Assembly: GCA_004335635.1 (NCBI GenBank)
Contig: QAXH01001425.1
Span: 45,958-109,957, forward strand
Reading direction: 5' to 3'
Source: Chloromonas sp. AAM2
Lineage: Eukaryota > Chlorophyta > Chlorophyceae > Chlamydomonadales > Chlamydomonadaceae
Length of the DNA stretch: 64,000 bases
Shown: positions 1-12,558 of the stretch, piece by piece
How the letters are laid out: each line of letters begins with the position of its first letter
Numbering within the stretch: position 1 is the stretch's first letter
Notes under the pieces: generated by a model
The model's database searches: none
Seen by the model: only the letters and a program-made list of their open reading frames with translations
Told to the model about the DNA's origin: nothing
Translations under genes and position numbers: made by a program

Positions 1-1939
1 ACCTGCTGTAGTGTGCGTGGCAGGGCTTTCTTCTTGGTCAGGCAGCGAGTGCCGGGCACTGCACTGCACAGCTGGCCCTTAGCCAGGCCCGCCTCAGCAG
101 CCTTGAGGGCCGTGCTGGAAGGGCTCCACAACAGGTCCCATGCGTGCATGGCCTGCGGTAAAAGCAGTGCATGTGCAGTACAGTAATACTCAGTATGTAC
201 TGCCTGCACCAGGGCGATAGGCCAGGCATGCACGCACGGTTTAAGTGCCACACTGCGGCCAGGTGACAGGCAAGGGCTAACGTAAATACAAGTCACTCAA
301 GTGCTTTCGACTTGAATTGTAAGTTACAGGGTCTACCTGGACAGTTAAACACTATGGGTACAAGACATGAATGGCAAGAGGGTGGTGACAGGGCGGGGAT
401 GCCAGTGAGGCCTGGTCATGTGGCACCAGTATCGAAGGTCAGGTGCCACACACCCGATCATGACCTCCCGTTTGTGGAAGGAGCTCAGAGGAGCGGGCAT
501 GCTGGTTAACGGCTGGTGTGTGTGTGGTGCGTGTGATTATATCTGTATCTGTGTCTTTCATACCTGTGTCTTGTTGCATCTGCGTCTTTTCACATCTGTG
601 TCTCTTGACAACTGTGGTCCCTCACCTGCCAGCCCATGCGGCCATTTGTTGGGTCTGACTTGAGGTTCCCGCCCGTGCGTTCCCCGCCCAATGCCCGCAG
701 TGCTTCATCCGCTATGAAGTTATCGCCCTTGAACCGTTTGTCCTCATGCCAGTACCTGTCACGTGGTACCAATGATATACACATGACATTGGTACCTGCC
801 ACGTGATGGACACCATGCCATCCCATAGCATGAGAAAGCGTCCTATAGCCTAAATTCTATTCCTACACCCTAAAAGCGTCCATGCCATCCTATGGCGTGA
901 AAACGCGCTTCCAAGGTAAAACGACACACACAAAAGGACAGCTGCAGTCCAATGCTCGAGTAAGTGTGTAACGACTGTGGGTGTGTGTAAGCTGCAAAAG
1001 TGTGCTGTGTGTGTGCCCAGTGCTGACGACTGTGCTGAGGCTGCAGCCAGTTGTGGCTTTGGAAATTGTTCCCCAAGTTCAGTATCACGGCACCGTGCTT
1101 TAGATGCTGTTCTGGTGGCAAATGATAACCATGTTCGGCCTCTCAGGGAATGGCTTGGGCTAGACTGCGACTGATGCAGCTGCTAGCACTCATTCTATCA
1201 TTACCCACCGAAACACGCTAGTGGGTTGGTCTGTGAGACTGGGAGAGCGAGCTGTATGATGGGCTAGAGGCGCTGAATTGTGTGCGCCCTGTGCTCCTGG
1301 TCCATGGGAGTGCGCTTTGTTCTTGGTGACAGTCAAGGGACATCTGCCTTGTACTGCTCGATCATGGCCCCAGCTGACTTGAATTCTGGAACTCCAAGAC
1401 GCAGGCATCCAGCATGAAAGAGCGGTATTGAACGCATGGGTGGCCAATGCATGCCCCCGAGACATGTGCCCGGAGCAGTGGGGATGTGCTGATCTATGGC
1501 TAAGGGCATCCATTGCTAGCACGCTCCAGTGAAGTCGAGAATATTAGTATCTGCTGGCCAGAAGCATGCTGACCGTCGGCGGCACTCGGTAGCATGAGAA
1601 CCTTGTGCTGCTAACTGTACGATGGGATGCATGAGAACTTGCATGGCTTTGCATCTGTGTGATCTGTAATCATCAGATTTAGGATGGGACAGTTGCAAGT
1701 CGAAACAAGTACAAGCAGTTTGGAAACCCAAGTCCAAAAACGTGGCAGCTGCCCCAGTTTATTTTTCGTACTTACCCCGTCCTCTTCCTTCGACACGCTG
1801 ACCTTGACCTTGAGCAAGATGGCTGGGCTTCACGCGTAAACGTTGGAACCCCGCAGAGCCCTAGATACACACGCAAGACCCCACATGCTCAAGTTAAAGA
1901 AGACCCCCAGCCCACAGGCGCTCAGCTGTTGACAGATTG
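1..1939. other. Left-edge spacer with no recognised gene
   Basis: No ORF here has recognisable domain content or a convincing splice structure. Two small structures are visible: a short inverted repeat at 765-796, and a degenerate direct repeat around 812-841 and 880-909, both copies reading roughly 'ccatgccatccYatRgcRtga'. The last few hundred bases presumably hold the promoter and 5' UTR of the CAF1 gene that follows. Confidence 0.5.
765..796. repeat. Short perfect inverted repeat (10-bp arms)
   Basis: Arms ggtaccaatg (765-774) and cattggtacc (787-796) are perfect reverse complements around a 12-nt loop. Each arm lies next to a CACGTG hexamer, so the similarity extends with mismatches. It could be a cruciform or regulatory palindrome or the relic of a small element. 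No function can be assigned. Confidence 0.6.
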
Positions 1940-3525
1940 ATGGGGGGTACCAGTCACAATGGTACTTCCCAGCGGGGCTCGCTATCTTGCGATGCGCAAG
2001 GATTAACGGCGGTCATGCCTAACGGGGAGGTGCTGCGAGTCCGCGAAGTCTGGCAGGACAACCTCGAGACCGAGCTGGCGTTCTTGCGGGATGTTGTCGA
2101 GCACTTCCCCTTCGTCGCCATGGATACCGAGTTCCCTGGCGTGGTTGCCAGGCCGGTGGGCAACTTCAAGAGCGGCAAGGAGTATCAGTATCGCGCACTC
2201 AAGATGAACGTGGACATGCTCAAGCTGATACAGCTGGGCTTGACCTTCACTGATGCGTCGGGGCAGCTGCCCGTCTGGAACGGGGAACGCTGCGTTTGGC
2301 AGTTCAACTTCAAGGGCTTCAGGCTCGCAGACGACGTGTACGCCCAGGACAGCATAGAGCTTCTCACCAAGTCTGGGATTGATTTTCAACAGAACGAACA
2401 GCGGGGCATTGATGTGTTCAGGTTTGGGGAGTTGCTCATGACTAGCGGGATCGTGTTGAACGAGGACATGACCTGGATCACCTTTCACAGGTGAGCTGCC
2501 AGCCTTGGCAATAACAACTTAAAGCAGCCAGACAGAGTTAGCTGCATGGTGTGTCTGGCGTGGCTAACTTTCTGACTGCATGGCCTGGGCATCCCAGCAT
2601 TTGTCACATAGGAACATGCGCACGCATCACGCCAAATGTGTCACCTTGCATGGGCTCGTAACAACGTTGGCAGTCACACGTTGGCATTTTTGTTGCACGC
2701 AGTGGCTATGACTTTGGCTATCTGCTCAAGATTTTGACCTGCCAGCAACTGCCCCCAACTGAGGACGAGTTTTTTGAGCTCCTCAATTTGTACTTTCCCA
2801 ACGTCATTGACATCAAATACATCATCAAGCAGCCGGTATGCTCAAGCAACTTGCACGGAGGCTTGAAGAAGTTGTCGGAGTTGCTAGAGGTGCGCGCATG
2901 CAACACATGTGACGGTGGCTTGCTGAAGGTACTGCAGCACGGCAAAATGCGCCAGCTACCTGTCTACACCCAGCATGTGTGCACCTGTGACCACTTTGGC
3001 ATTTACCACCAGGACAGGACATCCCATGTTGTCGGTTACCAAAGGTCAGCTTTAGGTTGTGAAAGAGCTCCGTATAGGTTCGAGCATGTGTGGGCTGCGG
3101 CTTTTAGCTGACGATACTCATCAGTTTGTGTATGGTGCATGCGTAAACCTTGATCAATACAATAGGACCTGTCAGTGCTTCAGTCTTCGCAGCCGCTCGT
3201 GTGAGTGGAACTGCTTGTAGCAATACCATTCATGCTGTCTTCATGGACCATCGGCCATACACACAGGACGTGGTGACATTCTTGCATACGATGACATGCG
3301 AACTGAACGCTTGTACTTCATCTTGTGTGTGTGCAGGTCCAGCGAATTGGTCCCGAGCATCAAGCAGGGTCGGATTCTCTGCTCACACTTCAAGTGTTCA
3401 TGAAGCTGGCATCCAAGTATTTTGCGGGTGTTCAAGAGGCAGCCAAGCATGCTGGCATCCTCTATGGCATGGGGGTGGATGGTAACGTTGGGTGGGACAA
3501 GGGCGGCCAGGACAACGGCGCGTAG
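1940..3525 (+). CDS. CAF1: CAF1/POP2 deadenylase (CCR4-NOT subunit 7/8), 3 exons
   Basis: Exons 1940-2490, 2703-2889 and 3337-3525 join in consistent phase (phase 2, then 0) into about 308 residues, the usual CAF1 size. All GT/AG sites are canonical. The product is the DEDD-family 3'-5' exoribonuclease that shortens poly(A) tails within the cytoplasmic CCR4-NOT complex. Catalytic residues are visible: D62 and E64 in 'AMDTEFPG', D187 in 'SGYDFGYLL', and H254 and D259 in '[15 protein letters not shown]'. The loop '[20 protein letters not shown]' is also typical of the family. I chose ATG 1940, which opens a short leader before the conserved '[16 protein letters not shown]'. A TGTAA poly(A) signal lies at 3729-3733. 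Identity is near certain; the exact start is less so. Confidence 0.95.
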
Positions 3526-3696
3526 CTGTTGGAAACTGGCAAAGTCATGTGCCTGTGACCTACTGGCAAACGGCAATGACTATCTGACGTTGCGACGGCC
3601 ACGTGGAACAAGTAACAGCAGTGCCAGGTAGCTCTGCTCTGGCAAACATTGTCTTGCCGTGTGGGTTCGGGTGGCCCATGCAGGGAAGATGAGGCT

Positions 3697-3753
3697 GGTA
3701 TTTCCGCCACCTCTTGAACGCTGCAGTTTGTAACCCTGTGTGTGGCCTAACAG
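3697..3753 (+). repeat. 3'-flank repeat, copy 1, containing the TGTAA signal
   Basis: This 57-bp stretch runs from 'ggtatttccgccacctct' to 'ggcctaacag' and closely matches 13096-13160 on the same strand. Both copies contain TGTAACCCT and both lie a few hundred bases downstream of a plus-strand stop codon (CAF1 and the lipase). It may be a dispersed repeat that supplies 3'-end processing signals. Confidence 0.6.
3729..3733 (+). terminator. TGTAA polyadenylation signal of CAF1
   Basis: TGTAA is the usual chlorophyte nuclear poly(A) signal. This one lies about 200 nt after the CAF1 stop codon and inside the shared 3'-flank repeat. Confidence 0.5.
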
Positions 3754-5801
3754 GACCAGGCATGTCCCACCGTGGCAGAGTCGTGCTATGGCACAACAGG
3801 GCATCTGGCATAAGTGGCAATTGACATCGGTGGGGTTGTAATGCTGCCTGCTGCCACACATTAGGCGCCACATGGCGGACAAACTGCAGTGGCTGCACTG
3901 TGCATCCCCACCATGGTCGTTGCATCGTCAGTGTTTGCTTGGGCGCTAACACAAGCCGGGACAAGTGGGTTGTTGGCATCACAAGTACATCATCATGACT
4001 CGGTTTGGGAATTTGTTCTCATTCTGAATGCATGCATGCCAGGTGGTGGCTTCCTGGGTATTTCCGCCATGATGATCACCTTCCTGGCAACTTTTGGCTT
4101 CTTGCTCAGGCTATTTATGAGTGGCCTGTTGGATCTGGGTTTCGGCATGCGGCAAGGAATGCCCGCAAATGAGGCTTGTGAATGGTCAAGCAGGTTGAAC
4201 ACACGTTTTGTGTGTGGAGAATGTGACCGAGTCTTCGGGATTGTATGTTTATAATGCAGGCCTCATTTCAAAATTATTTGTGTCCTGTCTGATATTACCA
4301 AGGCTGCTCTTCTAAAGCGTCAGCAAAGTTTATCAAAACCGCTGTGGCAAGCTCAGTGATACCTGCTCTAAATCTGGGCTGGGCTGCCATTGAGCTAGGG
4401 TGTGGAAAAAGACAATTCAATGTTTTGTCCAAAAGTTCAGACGACCTGATGTATGCTGAAGCCGAGGCGTGGTTGGACCTGCATATGGGATTGGCACCCA
4501 GTGAGAACCTGGTTGAGAAGGAGTGAACGAGCAGAAAGCAACCTCAACAGAAGGCTGTGCATAGCCTAAAGCTATCATCGTCAATCAAATCGTGCATAAC
4601 CTGAAGCTATCACCGTCACACTGAACAGACTGTTGATAACAATTGCATCGACAAAATGCAAAGAAACGGCAGCTAGAAGGCAAACAATGCCTGCGTACGA
4701 AACAAAACTGATGCGAGCATTGGTGATGATCACCACTGTTCATTGTCCACATGGGGGCTGGTGCTTATAAGAGCAGGGGTTCAGCTGTCATAAGGGAGCA
4801 GCTCATGCGGCGGACCACAATGGCGTGATCAGCGGCACAAGCCACCGATAGAAAATCAGCATCAAAAACTCAGGTATTGTGATCAGCGGATCCACAACAA
4901 ACTTTCGTGCGTAGGTTCAGTGTGTAATTGGCATCCGTGTCCAGTGTGTGATTTTGGGATTTTCGCTGCTGGCAGTCGCTGTTGTTGCTGTGTTGGGGCA
5001 GTGGTGTCTGTTGGCGTCTTGTGAGATACGAAGATATGTTCGCTGCTGAGATGTATGTTGGTGTTGGCAGAACATGCTCAGACGGCCTCAGCTTGCAAGA
5101 AAAGGGGTTAAAGGAAGGGTACACCAACAATTTCTAAGCCATCAGCAACTTGTAAGTGAGCAATTGACCTAGCATTGAAAGCTGTTGACCATAGCCCCTG
5201 TTTCCATCACCACACAGGTGCTGTGGCAGTACCATAATCCTGAGTTGACCCTGCCGTTCCCCACATCCGCATGTGTACCGCATCAGCCATGTGATCACAG
5301 GCACTGGCCTTGCCGCATCAAATGTAGCTGTGTGCACCTATGACATGCTGGCCTGCTGCACTGTATATGACTGCCTGGCCAAGTTGATGAGTTGTCCGTC
5401 CAATACATCAGCGTTGGAATTAATTGTGCACCAAGTTTGTTATTCCTGTGTGGACTGACGCTACATGGACTGGGCATTACTTTGAGCGACGTATCTAGAG
5501 GCAGGAACAACCTGGTGCAGCTGCCTAGCGAAACGAGAGAGATGAATGCTTTGGAGCCACTTTTGCACTTGTTGCGACTTGTGAACATACTGCTATTGCT
5601 GAAGCAAGAGGCTCTAAGAGGGTGTTCTACTAAGCTAATTCAAAGGCTGTGCAATATTTTTTCATGGTATGGGCAATCCAAATGTCTGGTGCTGACGACG
5701 AGAGTACGAAGCACGTCCCTCACAAGGCTAACTCTGACATGCAAATACCATGCTCACAAAATAAGCTGATAGCAATACCATCAGCATGGAGTGGAGGAGC
5801 A

Positions 5802-5925
5802 AAAAAGGACGTTTGCAAGTTCTGGGACAATCCCTGTGCGACTCCCAGACTTGATACGTGTATTTACAACGGTTATAATGCAGGATACACGAGTTGTCCC
5901 AAATGTGGCATGCTTCTTCATTGTT
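5802..5925. mobile_element. Degenerate TIR fold-back element (family copy)
   Basis: The left arm 'aaaaaaggacgtttgcaag' followed by 'ttctgggacaat' is a diverged version of the terminus seen at 13435, 21533 and 63384. The right arm near 5892-5922 reads 'gttgtcccaaatgtggc' and is its approximate reverse complement. At about 120 bp it has no room for coding sequence, so it is probably a miniature (MITE-like) relative. Confidence 0.45.
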
Positions 5926-6335
5926 GATTGATTGTTGACATACTTGCCTCACTACTGCCTCCAGAATCTCCAACCAACTTCCAACAGGTAGGTTGTTACT
6001 CCTGTAGAGGTTGTCTCGCACGTGGCTATTGCATGCTCGCACCATATGGTACCGGGTAGTCATCTGGGCAGACCATGCCTTCAGGCGGTTTCTTGAGCTG
6101 TCAAAGAAGATATCCGCACATAGGTATGGATGGGGAGATTGCGGGCATGGCAATAACCCCCTGAGGAGAAAGCACCCTCCGTATTTGGTCAGCCATTGCT
6201 GCTTGCGCTGAAGCCAGAGAGGAATCCTGTGGCAGACAAGGAACGTCAGGGGTTTAAAGGCGAAGAAGTACGACCTATCATAATGGTCATGACTGGTTCT
6301 CCCTCAGAGCTGCCCTCAACTCCGGCATTCCCCCA

Positions 6336-6620
6336 TTGTTCCAACTGCATATGACTGGTTTTGCCCTCATGCCTGCAGGCAGCAAGGCTGGCAAGGCAAA
6401 GGCCATCAAGCTGCATGCATGCCGCTCATGGAAAGCGTGGCTGCACATCCCAGGGTTCGACAAGAAGGCATCAAGCTGGGCATCAATTGCAGCAGTGTTC
6501 AATGCTGTCTTTCAGAACACAGCAGGCTTTCAGCAGCTTACAGGAGACAAGTGCACTAAGAAGTTCAACGACGAGCTAAAATACCGTGAGCTTGCGTTTC
6601 ACCTTGCGAGATTGGGTTGA
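6336..6620 (+). CDS. Unrecognised ORF, 94 aa, possibly a transposon remnant
   Basis: The ORF is open for 94 codons with a mixed, protein-like composition, including 'SKAGKAKAIKLHACRSWKAW' and a C-terminal 'FNDELKYRELAFHLARLG'. I cannot link it to a family, and no splice site ties it convincingly to the lipase downstream. It could equally be a chance ORF in repeat-derived DNA. Confidence 0.2.
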   Translation: MFQLHMTGFALMPAGSKAGKAKAIKLHACRSWKAWLHIPGFDKKASSWASIAAVFNAVFQNTAGFQQLTGDKCTKKFNDELKYRELAFHLARLG

Positions 6621-7006
6621 GTGAGCTTTGTTCATTTGCTGCCTGCTGATGTCAATGCCGACCTGCTAATGCTTATGCCGTTAGCGGTTACAAATGAGAT
6701 AGGTGGAGTAGCGACGCCCAGGGTCTGCATTGTCCCGCTCCAGTTTTCAGAAGCTCAGATGCAGTCGGAGTGGAGCTCTAAAGACTTCAGTTGCGACGGG
6801 CACGCAAACAAGGGTTCATTGAAAGCTCGAGTCCCCACAGTCCGAGCAGATTAGCTTCAACAACTACAATCCCAGTGCCAGTAAGCCTCTGAAACCATCG
6901 GTGCTACTGGAAACAAGATTGTTACCTGGAAAACATGGCTCCAGCCTCGTGAGCGCGACATGAAGACATGGGCTGAAGCAAAGCATCTATTGAGACGCAT
7001 CTGAAG

Positions 7007-10000
7007 ATGGAGACGGTGGCAGCTAGCGCTGCTGCTTTCGCTTTGTATTATGTCCTGAAGCAGCGGACAACCTGCGCAGCAGTCCCAGAACAGACGGCAC
7101 CGGTTGTGCTCGAGGCTTCTCGTGAGACGTTTGTCACGATGGAGCATGCACCGAACAATTGGATGGAGGCACTTCACTACTTCAAGGAGGTATTCAAGTG
7201 AGTGCGCACGTCTGTCCTGGGATGTGGAGAGCAGCTGCCTCAAGCTTCGTGCTACTGAGCTCATGCCATGCAATTCTGGGCATGCTGAGCCAGTGCTTGC
7301 ATGCTGAGCCTTGGTAGAAGTAGCAGCCAGCAATCACCTCAGTGGTGCAACCCTAGCACTGCCCTGGCATAACAATTTTCCTTCTTTAGCAGAGTCGCCT
7401 TGCCACTGGCTCAGTTGTAGTGTCATGCACAGATAGAGTGCTTCGACTTCGCCAGGTTCATTTGTGCGATCCCGGTCTCTGCCAATGCAGCTGGTGCCAC
7501 TGGGTGTGTCCTGTTGCCATGCTTTCCTTGTCATGTGTAGGCTGATGTACACAGAGACGTTGGGGCGCTGGCACACAGTGGATTTGTTTGTGGGCTTGGC
7601 GTACCTATCTCATAAAGAGCAAGCGCGGTGGCCGGCCAGTGACATCGCCCACAAGGGCAGGCAAATCAATCTGCAATCAAGCAGGGAGGCCAACATGCAA
7701 CTAAGGGTGGGCATGATCTGATGAGAGGCAGTGTGGGTGGTGTTGTGTGGATGTGCGGTTGGGGTGGGTGGGTGAGCAGGATCCGAAGGTTCAGGGTACA
7801 GAGTATCACTCTTGAGTAACATCCAGGGCGTTCCAAGCATGTGCCGCGTCCAGTACACTTATGGAAGGTCACTCTTGGAGCACAATGTGACAAGCTTGCA
7901 GAATTGCGGTTGACAAGGCTGTCAGCATATGCTTGGCCACGGCATAACAGCTATGTAGTAAGTGTAGTAAGTAAGGTTCCTGTTCAGTTTCACTGCCAAG
8001 ACTCAGATTTTATGAGTTCGGGTAGGTTGAACAGCTCAGTGTGTAGGTTCCAACAGCTCAGTGTGCATAGTCGTGTGAGCTTTTTCTAGGACAACGAAGC
8101 CAGGTAACGCATGTCCATGATCCGTTATGCCACCAGGCAAGCCAGACCTGTGACTCTGTGTGCATGGTCATCTCCTTCTAGCAACTTGGGCCTTGTTACG
8201 TTGCATTTTTGCAGGAGGAGCTAGCAGAGATCAGAGTGTACATGCTGTACTGCCGAGGGCTCAAGTTCAAGAGGGCCGACGTGCAAGCTCGCTTTTGGAT
8301 TGACAACACTGGCATTGGTGAGTGTCTGGCAGCCAGTGCACGTGCTGTCACTGCACCAAACACTTTCTCTCCGGCTCTAATGCCGACGTTCTGTTGGTTT
8401 CCACGCAAGCTTAGCCCTCAGCTACTAAGCACGTGTCCATAGCCCTGTGGATTTGTTCTGAGCAGCACCAAGTCCACCTCCTTTCAATGTGCCCAGTCCA
8501 CCCACGTTTGATTTGCCAAGTTCAGCCAGTTTCAGTAAGTCTGCCTGGCTGCTTGCATGTCTCGTGCAGATGCATCTCAAATCCTGGTTCAGCATGCCAC
8601 AGCTGGTCTGCTGCGTCCTGCCTACGTCATGATTCGGGATGACAAGCTGAAGAAGGTGGTGCTGTGTATCCGGGGTACTCAGAGCATGAAGGACCTCTTC
8701 ACGTCCCTGACAGGTGTGTGCGATTTCGGGAAGGGCTACAGCGTGCCATGTTTTGAGTAGGCAAGTGGGAACAGGCAGGCAGCAACTTTCAAGCACCAAT
8801 GAATGAACTGGTTGAGTCGAGCCTTGACAACCTGGTTGTGAAGGGCCACAGGTGCCTGTTTCGTTTGGGCAAGCAGTAACAGACAAGGAAACAATAGGCA
8901 AACGACACAGCTAATCAAGTCAAGCCTTCACGCGTTTGGATTGTGAGGGATGAGCACTGCGGTGTTGTTCCATTGAACTGGCGGCGTTCGCCAGGCACTC
9001 AACGGGACACAGAGAACGAGGTTGGTGCTGGGGTCAGCCGGCAGATGCGTTCCGTATCATGTTGCTGGTTGCATGCACGTGCCGTATCTTGTGTCTGCAT
9101 CTGTGTTTACTGTACGCATGATGGGTGCCATGCAGGTGCCACCAAGCCCCATCACGTGGTCACACACGAGGGAGTCACGCTGGGCTACAGCCACCTGGGC
9201 ATGTTGGCCGCAGCGAGGTGGCTGGTCAAGCAGGCAGTGCCACAGCTAAAACATGCGCTTGAGACCGTGGGTCCAGGCTACGAACTGCGTATCGTCGGTG
9301 AGTTGTGTGCAGTGGTGTGTAGCCTGCCTGCAACCCTGCAACCCCGCACATGCGTTTGACCACTGCCAACACACAGAAACTTTGCGCTACAGCAAGCCTA
9401 ACGGTATATCCAAAACGTGGTACATGCCTTTCTGCTCACAGTTTTTTATTTGTTTGCTCATGCATGTGTTTGCAGGTCACTCCATGGGCGCCGGCACTGC
9501 AGTGATGCTGACCATGATGTTGAGGGACCTGGGGCCAGAGTTTGCCGACACGCGCTGCGTGGCCATCGCCTGCCCCGCCTGCATGACGCTCGAGCTAGCC
9601 AACAGCTGCAAGAGCTTCGTTACCAGTGTGATCAACGGCACCGACATTGTGCCAACATTCTGTGCAGGTAGGACTACTGGCGCTGTGCATTGCATGAGTC
9701 TGCTTGCTTGCATGCACTGAGCTGTCAGGCTCCATTCATTGTGCTTGTTTGATCATGGTTTACGGAAAGCAGGATGTGCTCAGGGTTGCATAGCTACTTA
9801 CTATGCCCTCCTTTGTTTGTTTTGCCAAGTATTACAGTTCTTGCATCCTTGCTACTCTCTCCTTTGTCGCATTGACTTTGGTGCCTGGCATTGCTGGTCA
9901 TTTGGCTTGTCTGGGTCGTGTGCTTGTTAGTCCCATGGCCCCATTGACTGACACCCAGGTGGTCGTGCCGCTCCTCACCCTGCCCATGCTTGCATTTGTC

Positions 10001-12558
10001 CATGCAGCAAGCGTGGATGCACTGCGCGAGGACATCACCACAAGCTCCTGGTTTGTCGAGTTTCAACGCGACCTACGCACGTCAGTTTACAAGGCAGTGC
10101 AGGGCGGAGTGCGCGGGCTGGGCTCAGCCACGCAGTGGACCGCACGCAACATCCTGGCGCCTGCCACCCTGCCTCTGGCTGCCTGCTACACACGCACTGC
10201 AGCCACGTGTGGCCCTAGTGCTGCGGCACTGAGGCGGGCTGCCAATGCAGGGGGAGAGTACGCGGGAAGGGAGCCGTTCTTTCTGCCTGCGCAGTCGTCT
10301 GCAGCAAGGGCTCAATGGCGACAGGGGGGGTCCGAGCAGCAACCTGGCCCATCCAGCAACCAGCAACAGGATCCAGGACACCAGCGATCGTCACAGCAGG
10401 AGGAGCAGGAGCAGGGCCAGCCGCAGCTGCCGGTGTCCCATGCGCCAGGTGATGCCAGCACTAAGCAGACAAACGACAGAGAAAGACACCTTTTTCGCGG
10501 TCTACTGCTGCAGCAGCAACAGCAGCACCGGTCCTCCAGTGACGGAGGGGATGACCCAGCTGATATGCAGTCCAACGCTTTATCAGAAGAGGCCTTGGAA
10601 CAGACGCTACGCAGCTGTCTGTATGCTGCACAGAAATCCCACCCGCCCACACACGGTCCACACATAGCAGCAGCGATACAGTTGTTAGATGGTGGCAGCG
10701 GGTCACCGTTGCCTGAGCCACGAAACAGACCCCGGACGCCTGCGGGTGGCAGCCCCAAGACTCCTCCCATTGGCACTAGCCACATGCTCGCCTCAGAGCC
10801 TGATGCTTGGGGGCTAGGTGGCAGCGGCATAGCGTTGAGACGGAGGCTTTGGCCATGGGGGACGGGCCAAAGCCAGGTGCAGGCTGGTGAAGAGATGCCA
10901 CTAATGGCGCAGCAGGCAAATGGTGGGATTGTGGGGGAGAATGACCAGGAGCACCTGTCAGGCAGGCCGTCAGGCGAGTCTGATAGCAGAGGGCTAGTCA
11001 AGGGTGGTCGTGATGCGAACGGAAGCACACCGAGGGGTGCTGGTGGCTGGGGAGGGTGGTTGTCATGGATGGGGCTGGGTCAGGGCACACCTGCTCCTGA
11101 CGGGACGTCGGTTTCTGATCATGGCGGTGCCACGCCGGCCTCTGCCTGCACCCCAACAGCGCATGTGCCTCGGCTGGGTGACCAAGCAGCACTTGATAAT
11201 CAGTTGGAAGAGTTGCAGGGCGCGGCGGCTGTTGGCAATGCAGCAGGGCGGCTGGAGCCAGCTGCAGTGGCAAGCACTGGTATGGTTGGGGTGAAGCAAG
11301 CGCTGGAAAAGTCTGCAGCTGCGGTACAGAAGGCACCTGGTTGGCTGAACGGTGTGTTTGGCGGGGGCAAAACGCCTAACCAGCCATGGAAAGCAGGTAA
11401 AATCAGGACGGGAATGGAAGCAGGGCATGGCAGTCCAGGGATGGGCCGAGATCGCGCGAGTAGCCCAGGGGAGGAGGAGGAGGAGTTGTTCGGAGATCCA
11501 GAGCTTTTGATGGAAGGTGTTGGTTCATCACAGTCTATGGGCGGTAGCTTGGGGTCCAGTGCACTGCGTCAGCAGCTGCAGGCAGGAATTTCCGCGGTAG
11601 TTGCAGCGGTGTCCCACGAACCTGAAGAGGAGGATGAAGGCAGTGATAGGGACCCTGTGGCGCGCGAGGCCGAGCGGGTTCTGCGGGAAACTGGCGGGTC
11701 AGCCAACGCGTCCCCGGCGCCTCGTTCGCTGATGCGGTCTGCCAGCATGCTGCGTGCTTCAGCGCTTGACAATGCTGCTGGCTGTGGGTCTGATGGCGGT
11801 TTCCAGCATGCACGTGGTAAGGGTGATGGCAGCCCATTGGCGGCTTCAGGCCCTTGGCGTGGACGGTCAAGGTCGGTGTCCGGGACAGGGCCCGCAGTGT
11901 TGCAGCTAGAGCAGCGGCAGCAGCGGAGCAGGCAGGGATGATGGAAATCAACGTGGATGGTCACCTGCTACAGGCACCATCAGCACCAGGCTTTACCATA
12001 CCGCCAAGTCACAGTGGAACGGCAGGCGATGGTTCTGGAGCCGGTAACAGTGCATCAGGTGCAACTCGCCACGCACACAAGCGTCTGTACCCCGCCGGCC
12101 GTATTCTTCATTTCGTGCCGCTGCACGCCTTGGAAGCGGCTGAAGATGCCGCGAAAGCATGCCCAGCCAGTGCAAGCCATTCACGGTCCACTTCCACCAA
12201 CAACTTCCCCCCTGTTCACGCTGACATGCCTCACCGAGCGCAGCAGGTGCCGCTGGAAGCTGCAGCTGCTGCTACAGAGGCTGCTGCAGCCGCTGCTAGC
12301 AGAGCAACAGGCAGCAATTCGTTTTCAGCAGTTGCTGCTGAAGCAACAGCACAAGGGGCCACATGGGTGTTGGTGGAGGTTGAAGATCCAACCGTTTATG
12401 GAAGGGTCAAGCTCTGCCGCACCATGGTGATGGATCACTTTGTGTCCAGCTACCTAGTGGCGCTGGATTCGGTGGTTTCACAGCTATTGGAACATGTAGC
12501 AGTTCTTGATGAGGAGTCGGCTACAGTGAAGCCCGATGTATCGCAGCCCCTCTTGTGA
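7007..12558 (+). CDS. DAGL-like class 3 lipase with a very long low-complexity insertion, 9 exons
   Basis: Exons 7007-7197, 7541-7706, 7838-7957, 8215-8317, 8570-8713, 9136-9297, 9476-9667, 10008-11816 and 11906-12558 are phase-consistent and give about 1,179 residues. The fold is alpha/beta-hydrolase, lipase class 3 (sn-1-specific diacylglycerol lipase type), predicted to hydrolyse acylglycerols. The core includes 'VLCIRGTQSMKDLFTSL', the nucleophile elbow 'GHSMGAG' (Ser298) and 'NGTDIVPTF' (Asp352). After about 680 residues rich in Gln, Ser, Gly and Ala comes 'LYPAGRILHF' with the likely catalytic His1031, then 'VMDHFVSSYL'. That gap falls where animal DAGL enzymes carry a regulatory loop. 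The 5' end is the weak point: exons 1-3 rest on phase and splice sites, and further upstream exons or membrane segments may be missing. The stop at 12556-12558 is followed by TGTAA at 12670. Confidence 0.82.

Larger units (their letters stand above)
3754..7006. other. Spacer of about 3.2 kb with degraded repeats
   Basis: I recognise no gene here. Visible items are a 36-bp-period imperfect tandem repeat at about 4557-4618 (cataRcctRaagctatcaYcgtca), a degenerate TIR fold-back at about 5802-5925, and a few short unassigned ORFs. Among these, 4344-4526 and 6336-6620 have protein-like composition but no motif I can name. They could be remnants of transposon ORFs or unrecognised 5' exons of the lipase gene. 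Confidence 0.4.

Noticed and set aside
3889..4254. 121-codon ORF with hydrophobic stretches after CAF1
   Set aside because: It resembles no membrane family I know and sits in repeat-rich spacer, so I treat it as chance.
10245..11028. Alternative ORFs on both strands inside the large lipase exon
   Set aside because: Low-complexity, GC-rich sequence keeps several frames open; only the frame from 10008 is in phase with the lipase exons on both sides.
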